Shown here one piece after another: positions 16,111-25,597 of a stretch of DNA of 64,000 nt. The position numbers were made by a program, and so were the translations under genes. The notes beneath the pieces were generated by a model. It ran no database searches and was not told the DNA's origin. It was given only the letters and a program-made list of their open reading frames with translations. The stretch is from positions 1 to 64,000 of the forward strand of contig NZ_CAMFKM010000020.1 of NCBI RefSeq assembly GCF_945957355.1, written 5' to 3'. The stretch comes from an uncultured Reyranella sp. GTDB taxonomy: Bacteria; Pseudomonadota; Alphaproteobacteria; Reyranellales; Reyranellaceae. Each line of letters begins with the position of its first letter. Within the stretch, counting starts at the first letter, position 1.

Positions 16111-17715
16111 ATGCTTACCCGTCGCGCCGCCCTTCTTTCCGGCACCGCGCTTTCCCTCATCGGCATGAACTCGGCAAGAGCGCAGCAATCCGCGCCGCTG
16201 CGGATCGCCATGACGCTGGCCGACATCCCCGCGACCGACGGCGCGCCCGACCAGGGCACCGAAGGCATCCGCTTCATGGGCTACACGATGTACGATCCGC
16301 TGGTCGCCTGGGACCTGTCGTCCGCGACCGCGCCCGCGAAGCTCGTGCCCGGCCTCGCGACCAAGTGGTATCAGGACCCGGCTGATCCGACGAAGTGGAT
16401 CTTCGAGCTGCGCCAAGGCGTGAAGTTCCATGACGGATCGGACTTCAACGCCGATGCGGTGATCTTCACCCTCGACCGCACCCTGAACGACAAGTCGCCC
16501 GCCTTCGACCGCGCCGGCCGCAGCATCCTCATCGCCGCCGTCTGGCCGGTAATCGGTTACCGAAAGATCGACGACTACAAGGTGGAGATTCAGACCAAGG
16601 GCATTGATACGATCTTCCCCTCGCTGCTCAACCGCTTCCCGATCGCGAGCCCTGCCAACTTCGAGAAGGTGGGCCGCGACTGGCAAGCCTATCGCAAGTC
16701 GCCGTCCGGCACCGGCCCGTGGAAGATGAAGGCCTGGACGCCGCGCGAGCGCGCCGAGCTGGAGCGCAACAACGACTACTGGAACAAGGAGCGGCTGCCC
16801 AAGACCGAGCGCATGGTGCTGCTGCCGATCCCCGACGTCTCGACCCGCACGGCCGCGCTCCTGTCGGGCCGCGTCGACTGGATCGAGGCGCCGGCGCCCG
16901 ACTCGCTCGACAAGCTCCGCGCCGGCGGCTGCAAGATCGAGACGAACGCCATTCCGCACATGTGGCCCTATACGCTCAGCATGCTGCCGGGCGCGCCGAC
17001 CGCCGACATCCGGGTACGCAAGGCGCTGAACCTCGCGGTCGACCGCGACGCGATGGTGAAGCTGCTGAACGGCCTCGCCGCCCCCGCGGTCGGCTGCGTG
17101 CCCGCCGACCATCCCTGGTTCGGCAATCCGAGCTTCAAGATCAGGTACGATCCGGCGGAAGCAAAGAAGCTGCTGGCCGAGGCGGGCTACGGTCCGCAGA
17201 AGAAGCTCAAGATGAAGGTCGCCATCTCGACCTCGGGCTCGGGCCAGATGTATCCGCTGATCATGAACGAGTTCATCCAGCAGCAGTTCGCCGAAGTCGG
17301 CGTCGAGTTGGAGTTCCAGGTCATGGACTGGAACGCGCTGCTGAATTTCATGCGCCAGGGCGCCAAGGCACCGGAAGCGGCCTCGTTCAGCGCCATCAAC
17401 GTCAGCTGGAACACGATGGACCCGCACAACGCCTTCATGCGCTTCGTCGACAGCCAGCAGGTCCCGCCCAAGGGCTCGAACTGGGGCTACATCAACGATC
17501 CGGAGTTCGACAAGCTGGCCGCCGAGGCGCGCAGCACGTCCGACCCGGCGGAACTCGACAAGGTGCTGGCGAAGATCAACACGCGCATGGTCGACGAGGC
17601 GGTGTTCGTCTGGTTCGTCCACGATGTCTGGCCGAACGCGATCTCGTCCAAGGTGAAGGGCTACGTCCACCCCAAGAGCTGGTACGTCGACTTCTCCCCG
17701 GTAACGGTCAGCTGA
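16111..17715 (+). CDS. ABC transporter substrate-binding protein, SBP family 5 (peptide/nickel type)
   Basis: A 534-residue periplasmic binding protein of the DppA/OppA/NikA family. The signal peptide is LTRRAALLSGTALSLIGMNS with a Tat-like RR, and cleavage is expected near SARAQQ. Family segments include LVPGLATKWYQDPADPTKWIFELRQGVKFHDGSDFNADAVIFTL (split over residues 78-120) and VRKALNLAVDRDAMV. A GGAGG site sits 7 bases before ATG 16111. No permease or ATPase genes follow, so the rest of the transporter is elsewhere. The divergent amidases suggest it may bind an amide, peptide or ureide. Confidence 0.9.
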   Translation: MLTRRAALLSGTALSLIGMNSARAQQSAPLRIAMTLADIPATDGAPDQGTEGIRFMGYTMYDPLVAWDLSSATAPAKLVPGLATKWYQDPADPTKWIFELRQGVKFHDGSDFNADAVIFTLDRTLNDKSPAFDRAGRSILIAAVWPVIGYRKIDDYKVEIQTKGIDTIFPSLLNRFPIASPANFEKVGRDWQAYRKSPSGTGPWKMKAWTPRERAELERNNDYWNKERLPKTERMVLLPIPDVSTRTAALLSGRVDWIEAPAPDSLDKLRAGGCKIETNAIPHMWPYTLSMLPGAPTADIRVRKALNLAVDRDAMVKLLNGLAAPAVGCVPADHPWFGNPSFKIRYDPAEAKKLLAEAGYGPQKKLKMKVAISTSGSGQMYPLIMNEFIQQQFAEVGVELEFQVMDWNALLNFMRQGAKAPEAASFSAINVSWNTMDPHNAFMRFVDSQQVPPKGSNWGYINDPEFDKLAAEARSTSDPAELDKVLAKINTRMVDEAVFVWFVHDVWPNAISSKVKGYVHPKSWYVDFSPVTVS

Positions 17716-17724
17716 AGTGGGCGG

Positions 17725-18618
17725 CTAACCCGGCTTGCGCTGCGACCAGCCGATATACAGTCCGGCGCCGACGATGATGGCGGCGCCGATCCAGCCCATG
17801 AAATCCGGAAAGTCGCCGAAGAAGAGGTAGCCAACGACCACCGAGCCGATGAGCTGCATGTACTGGAACGGCGCCACGATGTTGGCCGGCGCATAGGCCA
17901 GCGCCCGGGCCACGAAATAGTGGCCCATGGCACCGAGCACACCGAGGCTGCAGAAGAAGCTGATGTCACGGGCGCCGTGCGGTGTTTTCCACACGAAAGG
18001 CAGGACCAGCAGCATGCCGAAGCTGCCCACGATCGAGCTGTAGATGGCCGATGTCTCCGGCGTGTCGATGGCTGAGATGAGGCGCGTCAGCACCTGATAG
18101 ACCGCGTAGCAACACGCGCTCAGCAGCGAGAGCAATGCCGCCCATTGAAAGACCGCGCTGCCTGGCTGGATCAGGATCAGCATGCCCACGAAGCCGACCA
18201 GCAGTGCACCGATATGAGCGCGCGCCGCGCGTTCGCCCAGGACGAGCCAGGCAAGCGGCAATACGAGCAGCGGCGCCATCATGGTGATGGCCGCCGCCTT
18301 GCCCAGCGGGATGTAGACGATGGCGAGGAAGCTCGCGACGTTCGATGTGAACAGCATCAGCGAGCGCATGAGCTGCGTTCCCGGCCGGCGCGTGCGCAGC
18401 ATGCCGAGCCCGAAGCGCGGAACGAAGAAGATCAGCATGAAGACGATGTGGCCGAACGCACGCGCCCACGAGATCTGCAGCGTGTTGTAGTCGGCCCCCA
18501 GGAACTTGGCGAACCCGCTCATGACCGGAAAGAGCAGGCCCGCGCCGCACATGAAGAGGATACCGGCCAGGATACGTTGACCGGCCCGTGCGGCTGGAGG
18601 CGCGGATTGCGCCGTCAA
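17725..18618 (-). CDS. DMT-superfamily (EamA) transporter
   Basis: A 297-residue inner-membrane protein with about ten hydrophobic helices arranged as two EamA repeats (first from ILAGILFMCGAGLLFPVMSG, second from FQWAALLSLLSACCYAVYQVLTRL). This is typical of drug/metabolite exporters. The TTG start at 18618 overlaps the stop of the upstream molybdenum-enzyme gene as TTGA. That indicates coupled translation and perhaps transport linked to that enzyme's substrate. The direction and substrate are unknown. The gene converges on the family-5 binding protein, 9 bases apart. Confidence 0.88.
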   Translation of the reverse strand: MTAQSAPPAARAGQRILAGILFMCGAGLLFPVMSGFAKFLGADYNTLQISWARAFGHIVFMLIFFVPRFGLGMLRTRRPGTQLMRSLMLFTSNVASFLAIVYIPLGKAAAITMMAPLLVLPLAWLVLGERAARAHIGALLVGFVGMLILIQPGSAVFQWAALLSLLSACCYAVYQVLTRLISAIDTPETSAIYSSIVGSFGMLLVLPFVWKTPHGARDISFFCSLGVLGAMGHYFVARALAYAPANIVAPFQYMQLIGSVVVGYLFFGDFPDFMGWIGAAIIVGAGLYIGWSQRKPG

Positions 18619-20960
18619 GGTCCGGGCTTCGCGCGCTGCAGTGCCTCCCAGACGCGCGCCGGCGTGGCCGGCATCTCGAGGCGCTCGACGCCGGCCGGGT
18701 GCAGCGCATCGAGGACGGCGGCCATCACCGTCTGCGGCGCGCCGATGCACCCCGCCTGGCCCGAGCCCTTCACGCCCAGCGGATTGGCAGCGGTCGGCCG
18801 CTCGACCAGCTGGATGTCGAAGAACGGCAGGTCGCCCGCGCGCGGCAAGGTGTAGTCCATCAGCGAACCGCTGAGGAGCTGACCGGACTGCGGATCGTAG
18901 ACCGTGTGCTCCAGCAGGGCCTGGCCAATGCCCTGGGCGAGACCGCCCTGCACCTGGCCCTCGGTCAGCATCGGATTGATCAGGCGGCCGTAGTCGTCGA
19001 TGGCGGTGTACTTCAGCAGGTCGATGGCGCCTGTCTCGGGATCGATCTCGACCTCGGCAACATGGCAACCGCTTGGGAAGGTGAAGACGTCGCTGATGTT
19101 CAACACGTGCTCGCCCAGTCCCGGTGACATGCCGTCGGGCAGGTTCGCCGGCTCCCGTGCGCTGGCCGCCAGCGACGCGAGACCGATGGCGCGGTCACTG
19201 CCGTGCACCGTGAAGCGTCCCCGGTCGTAGTCGAGTTCATGTTCGCTGGCCTGCAAGAGATGTGCCGCGAGCTTGCGCGCTTTCGCGAGGGCGGCATCCA
19301 TCGCCTTGACCAGCGCCGCACCTCCCATGTGCATCGAGCGCGCACCGCCGTGGCCCGCGCCGCTCCTCACGGCGCGCGTATCGGCCTGGACATAGCGGAA
19401 CGCCTCGATCGGCAGGCCGAGATGCCGCGACGCGATCTGGGCGAAGGAGGTCTCGTGCCCCTGCCCGTTCGATTCGGTGCCGACGGCGATCATGACGCTC
19501 CCGTCGGGCTCGAACCTTACCTCGGCGCCCTCATTGGGTGCGCCGCGCGACGTTTCGAGGAAACAGGCCACGCCGCGACCGCGCAGGCGGCCACGCGCGC
19601 GGGCTTCGGCGCGCCGTACCTCGAAGCCCGGTGCGCGCGCCACGGCGGCATCGAGGTTGGCCACGAAGTCACCCGAGTCGATCGCCATGCCCATCGCGGT
19701 CTTGTGCGGGAACGAGGCGATCAGGTTCTGCCGCCGCAGGTCCGCCGGATCGCGGCCGAGTGCATGCGCCGCCGCCTCGATGGCCCGCTCGACGATATAG
19801 TTGGCCTCGGGCTTGCCGGCGCCACGATAGGCATCGACGGGCGTCGTGTTGGTGAGTGCGCCACGCACGTCGACGGCAATGGCGGGAATGTCGTAGACGC
19901 CGCCCTGCGCCGTCGAGGCGGCGACCACCGAGGCGCCGGGCCCGTTGCCCGACAGATAGGCGCCGAGATTGGCGACCATCGCCACGTCGAGCGCGAGGAT
20001 GCGCCCCGTCCCGTCGAGCGCGAGCCGCGCCGTCGCCGCGATGTCGCGGCCTTGCGCACCCATCACGAAATCCTCGGCGCGATCGGCCAGCCAGCGCACC
20101 GGGCGCTTCAGCCGGCGCGCCGCCCACAGCAGCAGGATCCATTCGGGATAGAGGAAGTTCTTCATCCCGAATCCGCCGCCGACATCGGGTGCGCTGAGCT
20201 GGATGCGTTCGGGTGCCACCTTGAAGATGAACTCCGCAAGCTGACGGCGGATGCCGTGCAGGCCCTGCCCCGTCAGTTCGAGATCCATCGTGTCGGTCGC
20301 CGCATCGTAGCGCGCGATCCCCGCGCGCGGCTCCAGCGGCACGACGATGACGCGATTGTTCATCACGTCGACCTCGACGACATGCGCGGCGCGCTTCATC
20401 GCCTCGGCCACGGCAGCGTGATCACCGCGCTGGACGTGATAGACGAGATTGCCCGGCACCTCGTCCCACAGGGACGGGGCGCCCTCCGCCAGTGCTGCAC
20501 GGCCGTCGACGACCGAGGGCAACGGCTCGTAGGCGACTTCGATTCGCTCCGCCGCCTCGCGCGCGATCTCCGCACTGTCGGCCACGACGAAGCAGACCGG
20601 GTCGCCGACATGACGGACACGGCCGGCGGCCATCGCCGGGCGCGGCGGCACGATCATCGGTTTCACCGCGGCCAGGCATGGCATGACTCCCAGACCGTCC
20701 GTCGCAAGGTCATCCGCCGTCGCAACCAGATGCACGCCCTGCATCGATGCCGCGGACGACGTGTCGAGCGAACGGATCACGGCATGGGCATGCGGCGAGC
20801 GAAGGACATGGCCGTGGAGTGCGCCAGGTTCCTCGATATCCTCGACGTACCGGCCGCGTCCCGTGAGAAAACGCGCATCCTCGAGGCGGCGTATCGATCT
20901 TGCGTCCTGGCTTCCATCCGCCACCTGGCTTCTCCCGACCCGTTCGTTTGCAACGAGCAT
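18615..20960 (-). CDS. Molybdenum hydroxylase large subunit, xanthine dehydrogenase/CoxL form II family
   Basis: A 781-residue molybdopterin-cytosine-dinucleotide-type large subunit. It has an N-terminal XDH a/b-hammerhead region (SIRRLEDARFLTGRGRYVEDI) and a Mo-binding part with GQGLHGIRRQLAEF, APDVGGGFGMKN (258-268) and AYRGAGKPEA (377-386), the form II signature rather than the form I AYRCSFR of true CO dehydrogenase. At the active-site segment GVKGSGQAG (729-737) a Gln stands at 735 where classical family members have the catalytic Glu. No FAD or 2Fe-2S subunit gene is adjacent, so partners must be encoded elsewhere. The downstream DMT transporter is translationally coupled. The substrate is unknown. 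Confidence 0.88.
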   Translation of the reverse strand: MLVANERVGRSQVADGSQDARSIRRLEDARFLTGRGRYVEDIEEPGALHGHVLRSPHAHAVIRSLDTSSAASMQGVHLVATADDLATDGLGVMPCLAAVKPMIVPPRPAMAAGRVRHVGDPVCFVVADSAEIAREAAERIEVAYEPLPSVVDGRAALAEGAPSLWDEVPGNLVYHVQRGDHAAVAEAMKRAAHVVEVDVMNNRVIVVPLEPRAGIARYDAATDTMDLELTGQGLHGIRRQLAEFIFKVAPERIQLSAPDVGGGFGMKNFLYPEWILLLWAARRLKRPVRWLADRAEDFVMGAQGRDIAATARLALDGTGRILALDVAMVANLGAYLSGNGPGASVVAASTAQGGVYDIPAIAVDVRGALTNTTPVDAYRGAGKPEANYIVERAIEAAAHALGRDPADLRRQNLIASFPHKTAMGMAIDSGDFVANLDAAVARAPGFEVRRAEARARGRLRGRGVACFLETSRGAPNEGAEVRFEPDGSVMIAVGTESNGQGHETSFAQIASRHLGLPIEAFRYVQADTRAVRSGAGHGGARSMHMGGAALVKAMDAALAKARKLAAHLLQASEHELDYDRGRFTVHGSDRAIGLASLAASAREPANLPDGMSPGLGEHVLNISDVFTFPSGCHVAEVEIDPETGAIDLLKYTAIDDYGRLINPMLTEGQVQGGLAQGIGQALLEHTVYDPQSGQLLSGSLMDYTLPRAGDLPFFDIQLVERPTAANPLGVKGSGQAGCIGAPQTVMAAVLDALHPAGVERLEMPATPARVWEALQRAKPGP

Positions 20961-21033
20961 ACACCATTGACGGGCCTCGACGACGGATGGAGGCTCGCCC
21001 GCCCGCTCACGTCCAGCCTATTGGAGGAAGCAA

Positions 21034-21762
21034 ATGATTGATCTGCATTACTGGCCCACGCCCAACGGCAAGAAGGTCACCATCCTGCTCGAGGAGTGCG
21101 GCCTGCCCTATAAAGTCGTGCCGGTTAACATCGGACAGGGCGAGCAGTTCTCCGATGCCTTCCTGGAGATGAACCCCAATCATCGCATGCCGGTCATGGT
21201 CGACAATGCGCCGGCCGACGGCGGCAAGCCGCTGGTCGTCTTCGAGTCCGGCGCCATCATGATGTACATCGCCGAGAAGGCCGGGAAGTTCTATCCGCAG
21301 GACCTTTGCACCAAGCACGAGGTGAACGAGTGGCTGATCTGGCAGATGGCCAACCAGGGACCGAAGAGCGGCGAGTGCGGCCATTTCCGCCGGCTCGACC
21401 AGGCCAGGGAAGGCGACCAGAGCTATGCGATCCGGCGCTTCACCGACGAGGTGAACCGGCTGTACGGCGTGCTGAACAACCGCCTCTACAAGCACAGGTA
21501 CCTGGCAGGCGACCAGTACACGATCGCCGACATGATCTGCTATCCGTGGACCGTTAACTGGAAGTTCCAAGGCCAGGACATCGAGGAGTTCCCTTACTTC
21601 AAGCGCTGGTTCGAGGAGGTGGGCGCGCGCCCCGCCGTCCAGAAGGGCATGGCGGTCGGCGCCGACTTTGCGGTCGATCGCGAGAAGCTGCCGCCCGAGG
21701 AGCAGGAGCGCATCCGCAAGATGCTTTACAACCAGCGCGCCCGGCCGGTGCGCGTGGCTTAA
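21034..21762 (+). CDS. Glutathione S-transferase family protein
   Basis: A 242-residue two-domain GST. The thioredoxin-like N-terminal domain begins IDLHYWPTPNGKKVTILLEECGLPY and has the cis-Pro segment NHRMPVMVD and the Glu/Ser pair FESGAIMMYIAEK that binds the glutathione gamma-glutamyl group. The helical C-terminal domain follows, with YTIADMICYPW near 165-175. The pattern is that of the YghU/YfcG-like group, which reduces disulfides or peroxides with glutathione. A GGAGG site precedes the ATG. The last 4 bases overlap the 3' end of the convergent MFS gene. Confidence 0.93.
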   Translation: MIDLHYWPTPNGKKVTILLEECGLPYKVVPVNIGQGEQFSDAFLEMNPNHRMPVMVDNAPADGGKPLVVFESGAIMMYIAEKAGKFYPQDLCTKHEVNEWLIWQMANQGPKSGECGHFRRLDQAREGDQSYAIRRFTDEVNRLYGVLNNRLYKHRYLAGDQYTIADMICYPWTVNWKFQGQDIEEFPYFKRWFEEVGARPAVQKGMAVGADFAVDREKLPPEEQERIRKMLYNQRARPVRVA

Positions 21763-23183
21763 CCAGGACGTTGCCCGCTGGAGAGAGGGGGCGCTACCTC
21801 CTCCAGCGACTTGCACTCGGCCGCCACGCCGAGCTTCAAGGTCACGAGCGCCGCCGCAATCATCAGCACGGCGCCCAGCATGTAACCCCACAGGATTTCG
21901 CCCGAGCTGCCGCCGGCGATCAGCACGCCGAACAGCCACGGCCCGCCGACGCCGCCGAACAGGGTGCCGAAGGCGTAGAACAGCGCGATGGTCAGCGCGC
22001 GGATCTCGAGCGGGAAGCATTCACCGACCGTGAGATAGGCCGCACTTGCCGCCGCCGAGGCGAAGAAGAAGACTACGCTCCACATGGCCGTCTGAATCGT
22101 CGCATCGAGATGGCCGGCATGGAACATCCAGCCCGTCGCCGCCAGCAGCACGCCTGAGATCGCGTAGGTGGCGGTGATCATCTGCCGCCGCCCCAGGCTG
22201 TCGAACAAAGGACCGAGCAGCAGAGGACCGAGGAAATTGCCGACCGCGAAGGGCAGGATGTACAGCCCGACCTTGTCGGCCGCGATGCCGTAGAATTTGG
22301 TGAGGATCAGCGCGTATGTGAAGAAGATCGCGTTGTAGACAAAGGCCTGCGAGGCCATCAGCACGACACCGAGGATCGTGCGGCCGCGATAATGCATGAG
22401 CAAGGTGCGCGCGACCGAGACCAAAGTGGTCTTGTGCGGGTCGCCCAGGACCAGCGTCTTCGTCACCGGCTTCAGTTTCTGGCCCGTGTCCGCCGCGACC
22501 CGGGCCTCGATCTCCTCGACCACGCCTTCGGCCTCGCGCGGCTTGCCGTGGATCATCAGCCAGCGCGGACTCTCGGGCAGGATGCGCCGCAGGAACAGGA
22601 TCACGAGTCCGAGCATCGCGCCGCTGCCGAAAGCCAGCCGCCAGCCCATGTCAGGATCGAGCACGTCGGGATCGAGCAGCCAGACCGAGAGTAGCGCGCC
22701 GCCGGCGGCACCGATCCAGAAGCTGCCGTTGATCGCGAGATCGATGCGGCCGCGCAGGCGCGCCGGGATCAGCTCCTGGATTGCCGAGTTGATGGCGGAG
22801 TACTCACCGCCGATGCCCGCGCCCGTCAGGAAGCGGAACAGCAGGAAGCTGTAGAAGTCCCAGGAGAAGGCCGTCGCCGCCGTCGCGACCAGGTAGATGC
22901 CCAGGGTGACGTTGAAGAGCTTCTTGCGGCCCAGCCGATCGGTGAGATGCCCGAAGAATAGCGAGCCAAGCACGGCACCGGCGAGATAGGCGCTCCCGGT
23001 CAGCCCGACCTGCTCGGCCGTGAGTTGCAACCGCGGACTGGTCTGCAGCGCCGCCGCCACCGAGCCCGCCAAGGTGACCTCGAGTCCATCGAGGATCCAG
23101 GTGATGCCAAGGGCGACGACCACGAGCCGATGAAAGCGGCTCCACGGGAGACGGTCGAGACGGGCGGGGACGTCGGTCTGCAC
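21759..23183 (-). CDS. MFS transporter (sugar/aromatic acid porter type)
   Basis: A 474-residue twelve-helix major-facilitator carrier in the inner membrane. The cytoplasmic loop 2-3 signature GHLTDRLGRKKLF (about residues 79-91), the segment GRIDLAINGSFWIGAAGG and the mid-loop PESPRWLMIHGKPREA are typical of the sugar-porter/AAHS-like group that imports sugars or aromatic acids by proton symport. Its start is divergent from the second MFS gene at 23302, with 118 bases between them. The substrate cannot be assigned. Confidence 0.9.
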   Translation of the reverse strand: MQTDVPARLDRLPWSRFHRLVVVALGITWILDGLEVTLAGSVAAALQTSPRLQLTAEQVGLTGSAYLAGAVLGSLFFGHLTDRLGRKKLFNVTLGIYLVATAATAFSWDFYSFLLFRFLTGAGIGGEYSAINSAIQELIPARLRGRIDLAINGSFWIGAAGGALLSVWLLDPDVLDPDMGWRLAFGSGAMLGLVILFLRRILPESPRWLMIHGKPREAEGVVEEIEARVAADTGQKLKPVTKTLVLGDPHKTTLVSVARTLLMHYRGRTILGVVLMASQAFVYNAIFFTYALILTKFYGIAADKVGLYILPFAVGNFLGPLLLGPLFDSLGRRQMITATYAISGVLLAATGWMFHAGHLDATIQTAMWSVVFFFASAAASAAYLTVGECFPLEIRALTIALFYAFGTLFGGVGGPWLFGVLIAGGSSGEILWGYMLGAVLMIAAALVTLKLGVAAECKSLEEVAPPLSSGQRPG

Positions 23184-23301
23184 AGAAGGTGCAACGCAGC
23201 GGCCTGCCGAAGGTTCTATCGGCGCGGTGCCCCTACCGCCGCAAGGCTGGGTTGCCGGGGCGATGCTGGCGAGGCGAAAGACTGCCGCTTAAAGTGACAG
23301 C

Positions 23302-24570
23302 ATGTCCGACAATACGATGGCAGCCGGTTCCCCGCCCGTTTCTGCCCAGAAGGCCCCGGCTCTGTCCGGCACCGCCTCCGCCAACACGACGACCTTCGCC
23401 GTCATCCTCTCGCTCAGCTTTTGCCACCTGCTCAACGACATGATGCAGTCGCTGGTGCCGGCGCTGTATCCGATCCTCAAGGATTCATACGCGCTGTCTT
23501 TCGGTCAGATCGGTTTCATCACGCTCGCCTTCCAGTGCACGGCGTCGATGCTGCAGCCGGTGGTCGGCATGTACACCGACAAGAAGCCCCAGCCTTATTC
23601 CCTGATGGTCGGCATGGGCTTCACCCTGGTCGGCCTCCTGCTGATGTCGCAGGCGAACTCCTATCCGCTGATCCTCTTCGCCGCGGCGCTGATCGGCATG
23701 GGCTCCTCGGTCTTCCATCCCGAGGCCTCGCGGGTCGCGCGCATGGCGGCCGGTGGACGCTACGGGCTCGCGCAGTCGCTGTTCCAGGTCGGCGGCAACA
23801 TGGGCTCCGCCGCCGGTCCGCTGCTCGCCGCCTTCATCGTCGTGCCGGCCGGCCAGCGCAGCATCGTATGGTTCTCGGCGGCCGCGCTCGTCGCGATGAT
23901 CGTGCTGTTCCAGGTGGGGCACTGGTACAAGGCCAATCGGGCCAGCCAGAAGCCCGCGACGCGCAAGACCGCCGCGGCAGGCGGTCATGTGACCCTGTCG
24001 AAAGCCCGTGTCGGCATGGCCGTCGCGATCCTGGTGGCATTGCTCTTCTCCAAGAACGTCTACAGCGCCAGCCTCGGCTCCTACTTCACCTTCTACCTGA
24101 TCCAGAAGTTCGGCGTTGAAGTGCAGACCGCACAGCTCTTCCTGTTCGCCTTCCTGGTCGGCATCGTCGTCGGCACGATCCTGGGCGGCCTCGTGGGCGA
24201 CAGGGTCGGTCGCATCCCGGTCATGTGGTTCTCGATCCTGGGCGCCCTGCCGTTCGCGCTGATGCTGCCCTACGCCAACCTGTTCTGGACCGGCATCCTC
24301 GCGGTCACCGTGGCGATCATCATGGCCTCGGCTTTCTCGGCGATCCTGGTCTATGCGCAGGAACTCCTGCCCGGCCGGGTCGGGCTGGTCGCCGGCATGT
24401 TCTTCGGCGTCTCGTTCGGCCTGGGCGGCCTGGGCGCCGCCGCGCTGGGCGAGATCGCCGACCATGCCGGCATCGAAGCGGTCTACAAGGTGACGCCGTT
24501 CCTGCTGCTGCTCGGCTTGCTCACGGCCTTCCTGCCCAAGCATCCCAGCGCGCCGAAGCTGCCGGCCTGA
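23302..24570 (+). CDS. MFS transporter, fosmidomycin-resistance (Fsr) type
   Basis: A 422-residue MFS efflux protein with twelve hydrophobic helices after a soluble N-terminal tail of about 28 residues. The opening LSFCHLLNDMMQSLVPALYPILKDSYALSFGQIGFI and the segment GMGSSVFHPEASRVARMAAGGRYGLAQSLFQVGGN are characteristic of Fsr-like exporters. The E. coli member exports fosmidomycin. The gene converges on a class A beta-lactamase gene 16 bases away; whether the two give joint resistance is only inference. The start is the first ATG; no strong ribosome-binding site is apparent. Confidence 0.88.
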   Translation: MSDNTMAAGSPPVSAQKAPALSGTASANTTTFAVILSLSFCHLLNDMMQSLVPALYPILKDSYALSFGQIGFITLAFQCTASMLQPVVGMYTDKKPQPYSLMVGMGFTLVGLLLMSQANSYPLILFAAALIGMGSSVFHPEASRVARMAAGGRYGLAQSLFQVGGNMGSAAGPLLAAFIVVPAGQRSIVWFSAAALVAMIVLFQVGHWYKANRASQKPATRKTAAAGGHVTLSKARVGMAVAILVALLFSKNVYSASLGSYFTFYLIQKFGVEVQTAQLFLFAFLVGIVVGTILGGLVGDRVGRIPVMWFSILGALPFALMLPYANLFWTGILAVTVAIIMASAFSAILVYAQELLPGRVGLVAGMFFGVSFGLGGLGAAALGEIADHAGIEAVYKVTPFLLLLGLLTAFLPKHPSAPKLPA

Positions 24571-24586
24571 TCAAGCCCAGACCGGA

Positions 24587-25444
24587 TCATGCCAGCCCGG
24601 CCGCGGCGATGCGGCCGGCTTCGGCGATCACCGCACTGCGCGCTTCGTCGGAGATCGTGGAGCCCGTGTAGTAGGCCGCGATGAAGACCGGCGCGCGGCC
24701 CGGCGGCCAGGCGACCGCGATATCGTTGGCACTGCCGTTGCCGCCCGTGCCGGTCTTGTCGCCGACGCGCCACGCCGCCGGCAAGCCGGCCCTGAGCCGC
24801 TTGTCGCCGGTCTTGTTGGCGACCAACCAGCCGATCAGCCGTTCGCGCGAGCCGGCCGACAGCACATTCCCTGCGACGACCTTCTGCATCGTGCCCAGCA
24901 TGGCCAGCGGCGAGGTCGTGTCGCGTGGATCGCCCGGCGCGCCCTCGTTCAGTTCGGTCTCGATCCGGTCGAGTCGGGTCACCGGATCGCCCAGCCCCCG
25001 GACAAAGGCGGTCAGGCCCGCAGGACCACCGAAGCTCGCGAGCATCAGGTTTCCCGCCGTATTGTCACTGAGGGTCACAGCCGCCGCGCAGATCGCATCG
25101 ACCGTCATGCCGCCTGGCCCGGCATGCTCCTTGGTGGCCGGCGAATAAGGGACGAGATCGCTCTCGGCAAAGACGATGCGGCGATCGAGCCTGTCCTCGC
25201 CGCGATCGACGCGGGCCAGCATCAGGGCCGCCGCCAGGAACTTGAAGGTGCTGCACATCGGGAAGCGCTCGTCGCCCCGGTGGGCGACCCGGCGTCCGCT
25301 CGCCGTATCGAGCAGCGCCAGAGCGAGGCGGCCACCGTTGCGCCGCTCCAGCTCGCGCAACGCAGATATCGAATCATCGGCAAAGGCCGGCACGGACAGC
25401 AGCGGCACGGCCAGAAGCGTACGGCGGGCGATCGAAGCGGGCAC
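24587..25444 (-). CDS. Class A beta-lactamase
   Basis: A 285-residue periplasmic serine beta-lactamase. The signal peptide is ARRTLLAVPLLSVPAFA. All class A motifs are present: Ser65-Thr-Phe-Lys68 (preceded by Cys64), the SDN loop at 126-128, ExxLN with Glu162, and KTGTGG near residue 233 of the last strand. It should hydrolyse penicillins and perhaps cephalosporins. Sequence details such as GGNGSAND resemble environmental chromosomal enzymes more than mobile TEM or CTX-M types. No LysR-type ampR gene is adjacent and no mobile element flanks it, so it looks like a resident gene. Confidence 0.93.
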   Translation of the reverse strand: MPASIARRTLLAVPLLSVPAFADDSISALRELERRNGGRLALALLDTASGRRVAHRGDERFPMCSTFKFLAAALMLARVDRGEDRLDRRIVFAESDLVPYSPATKEHAGPGGMTVDAICAAAVTLSDNTAGNLMLASFGGPAGLTAFVRGLGDPVTRLDRIETELNEGAPGDPRDTTSPLAMLGTMQKVVAGNVLSAGSRERLIGWLVANKTGDKRLRAGLPAAWRVGDKTGTGGNGSANDIAVAWPPGRAPVFIAAYYTGSTISDEARSAVIAEAGRIAAAGLA

Positions 25445-25597
25445 CGGGTTCTCCCTGTTAAGAGCCGCCGCAGGGGTAGCCGTCGAATATGGCAGCAGCC
25501 CGGCCTGTCGCCCGCGGACCGTTGCGCTAAAGTGCTGACCGGATTCGTCGCGGATCGCCTATCTGCACACCGCCACCGCAAAGCCCGGGAGAAGTGT

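Noticed and set aside
19203-21041. 612-codon plus-strand frame antisense to the Mo-hydroxylase gene
   Set aside because: Residue use is His/Arg/Asp-biased as in other antisense shadows, and the minus strand encodes a convincing family member.
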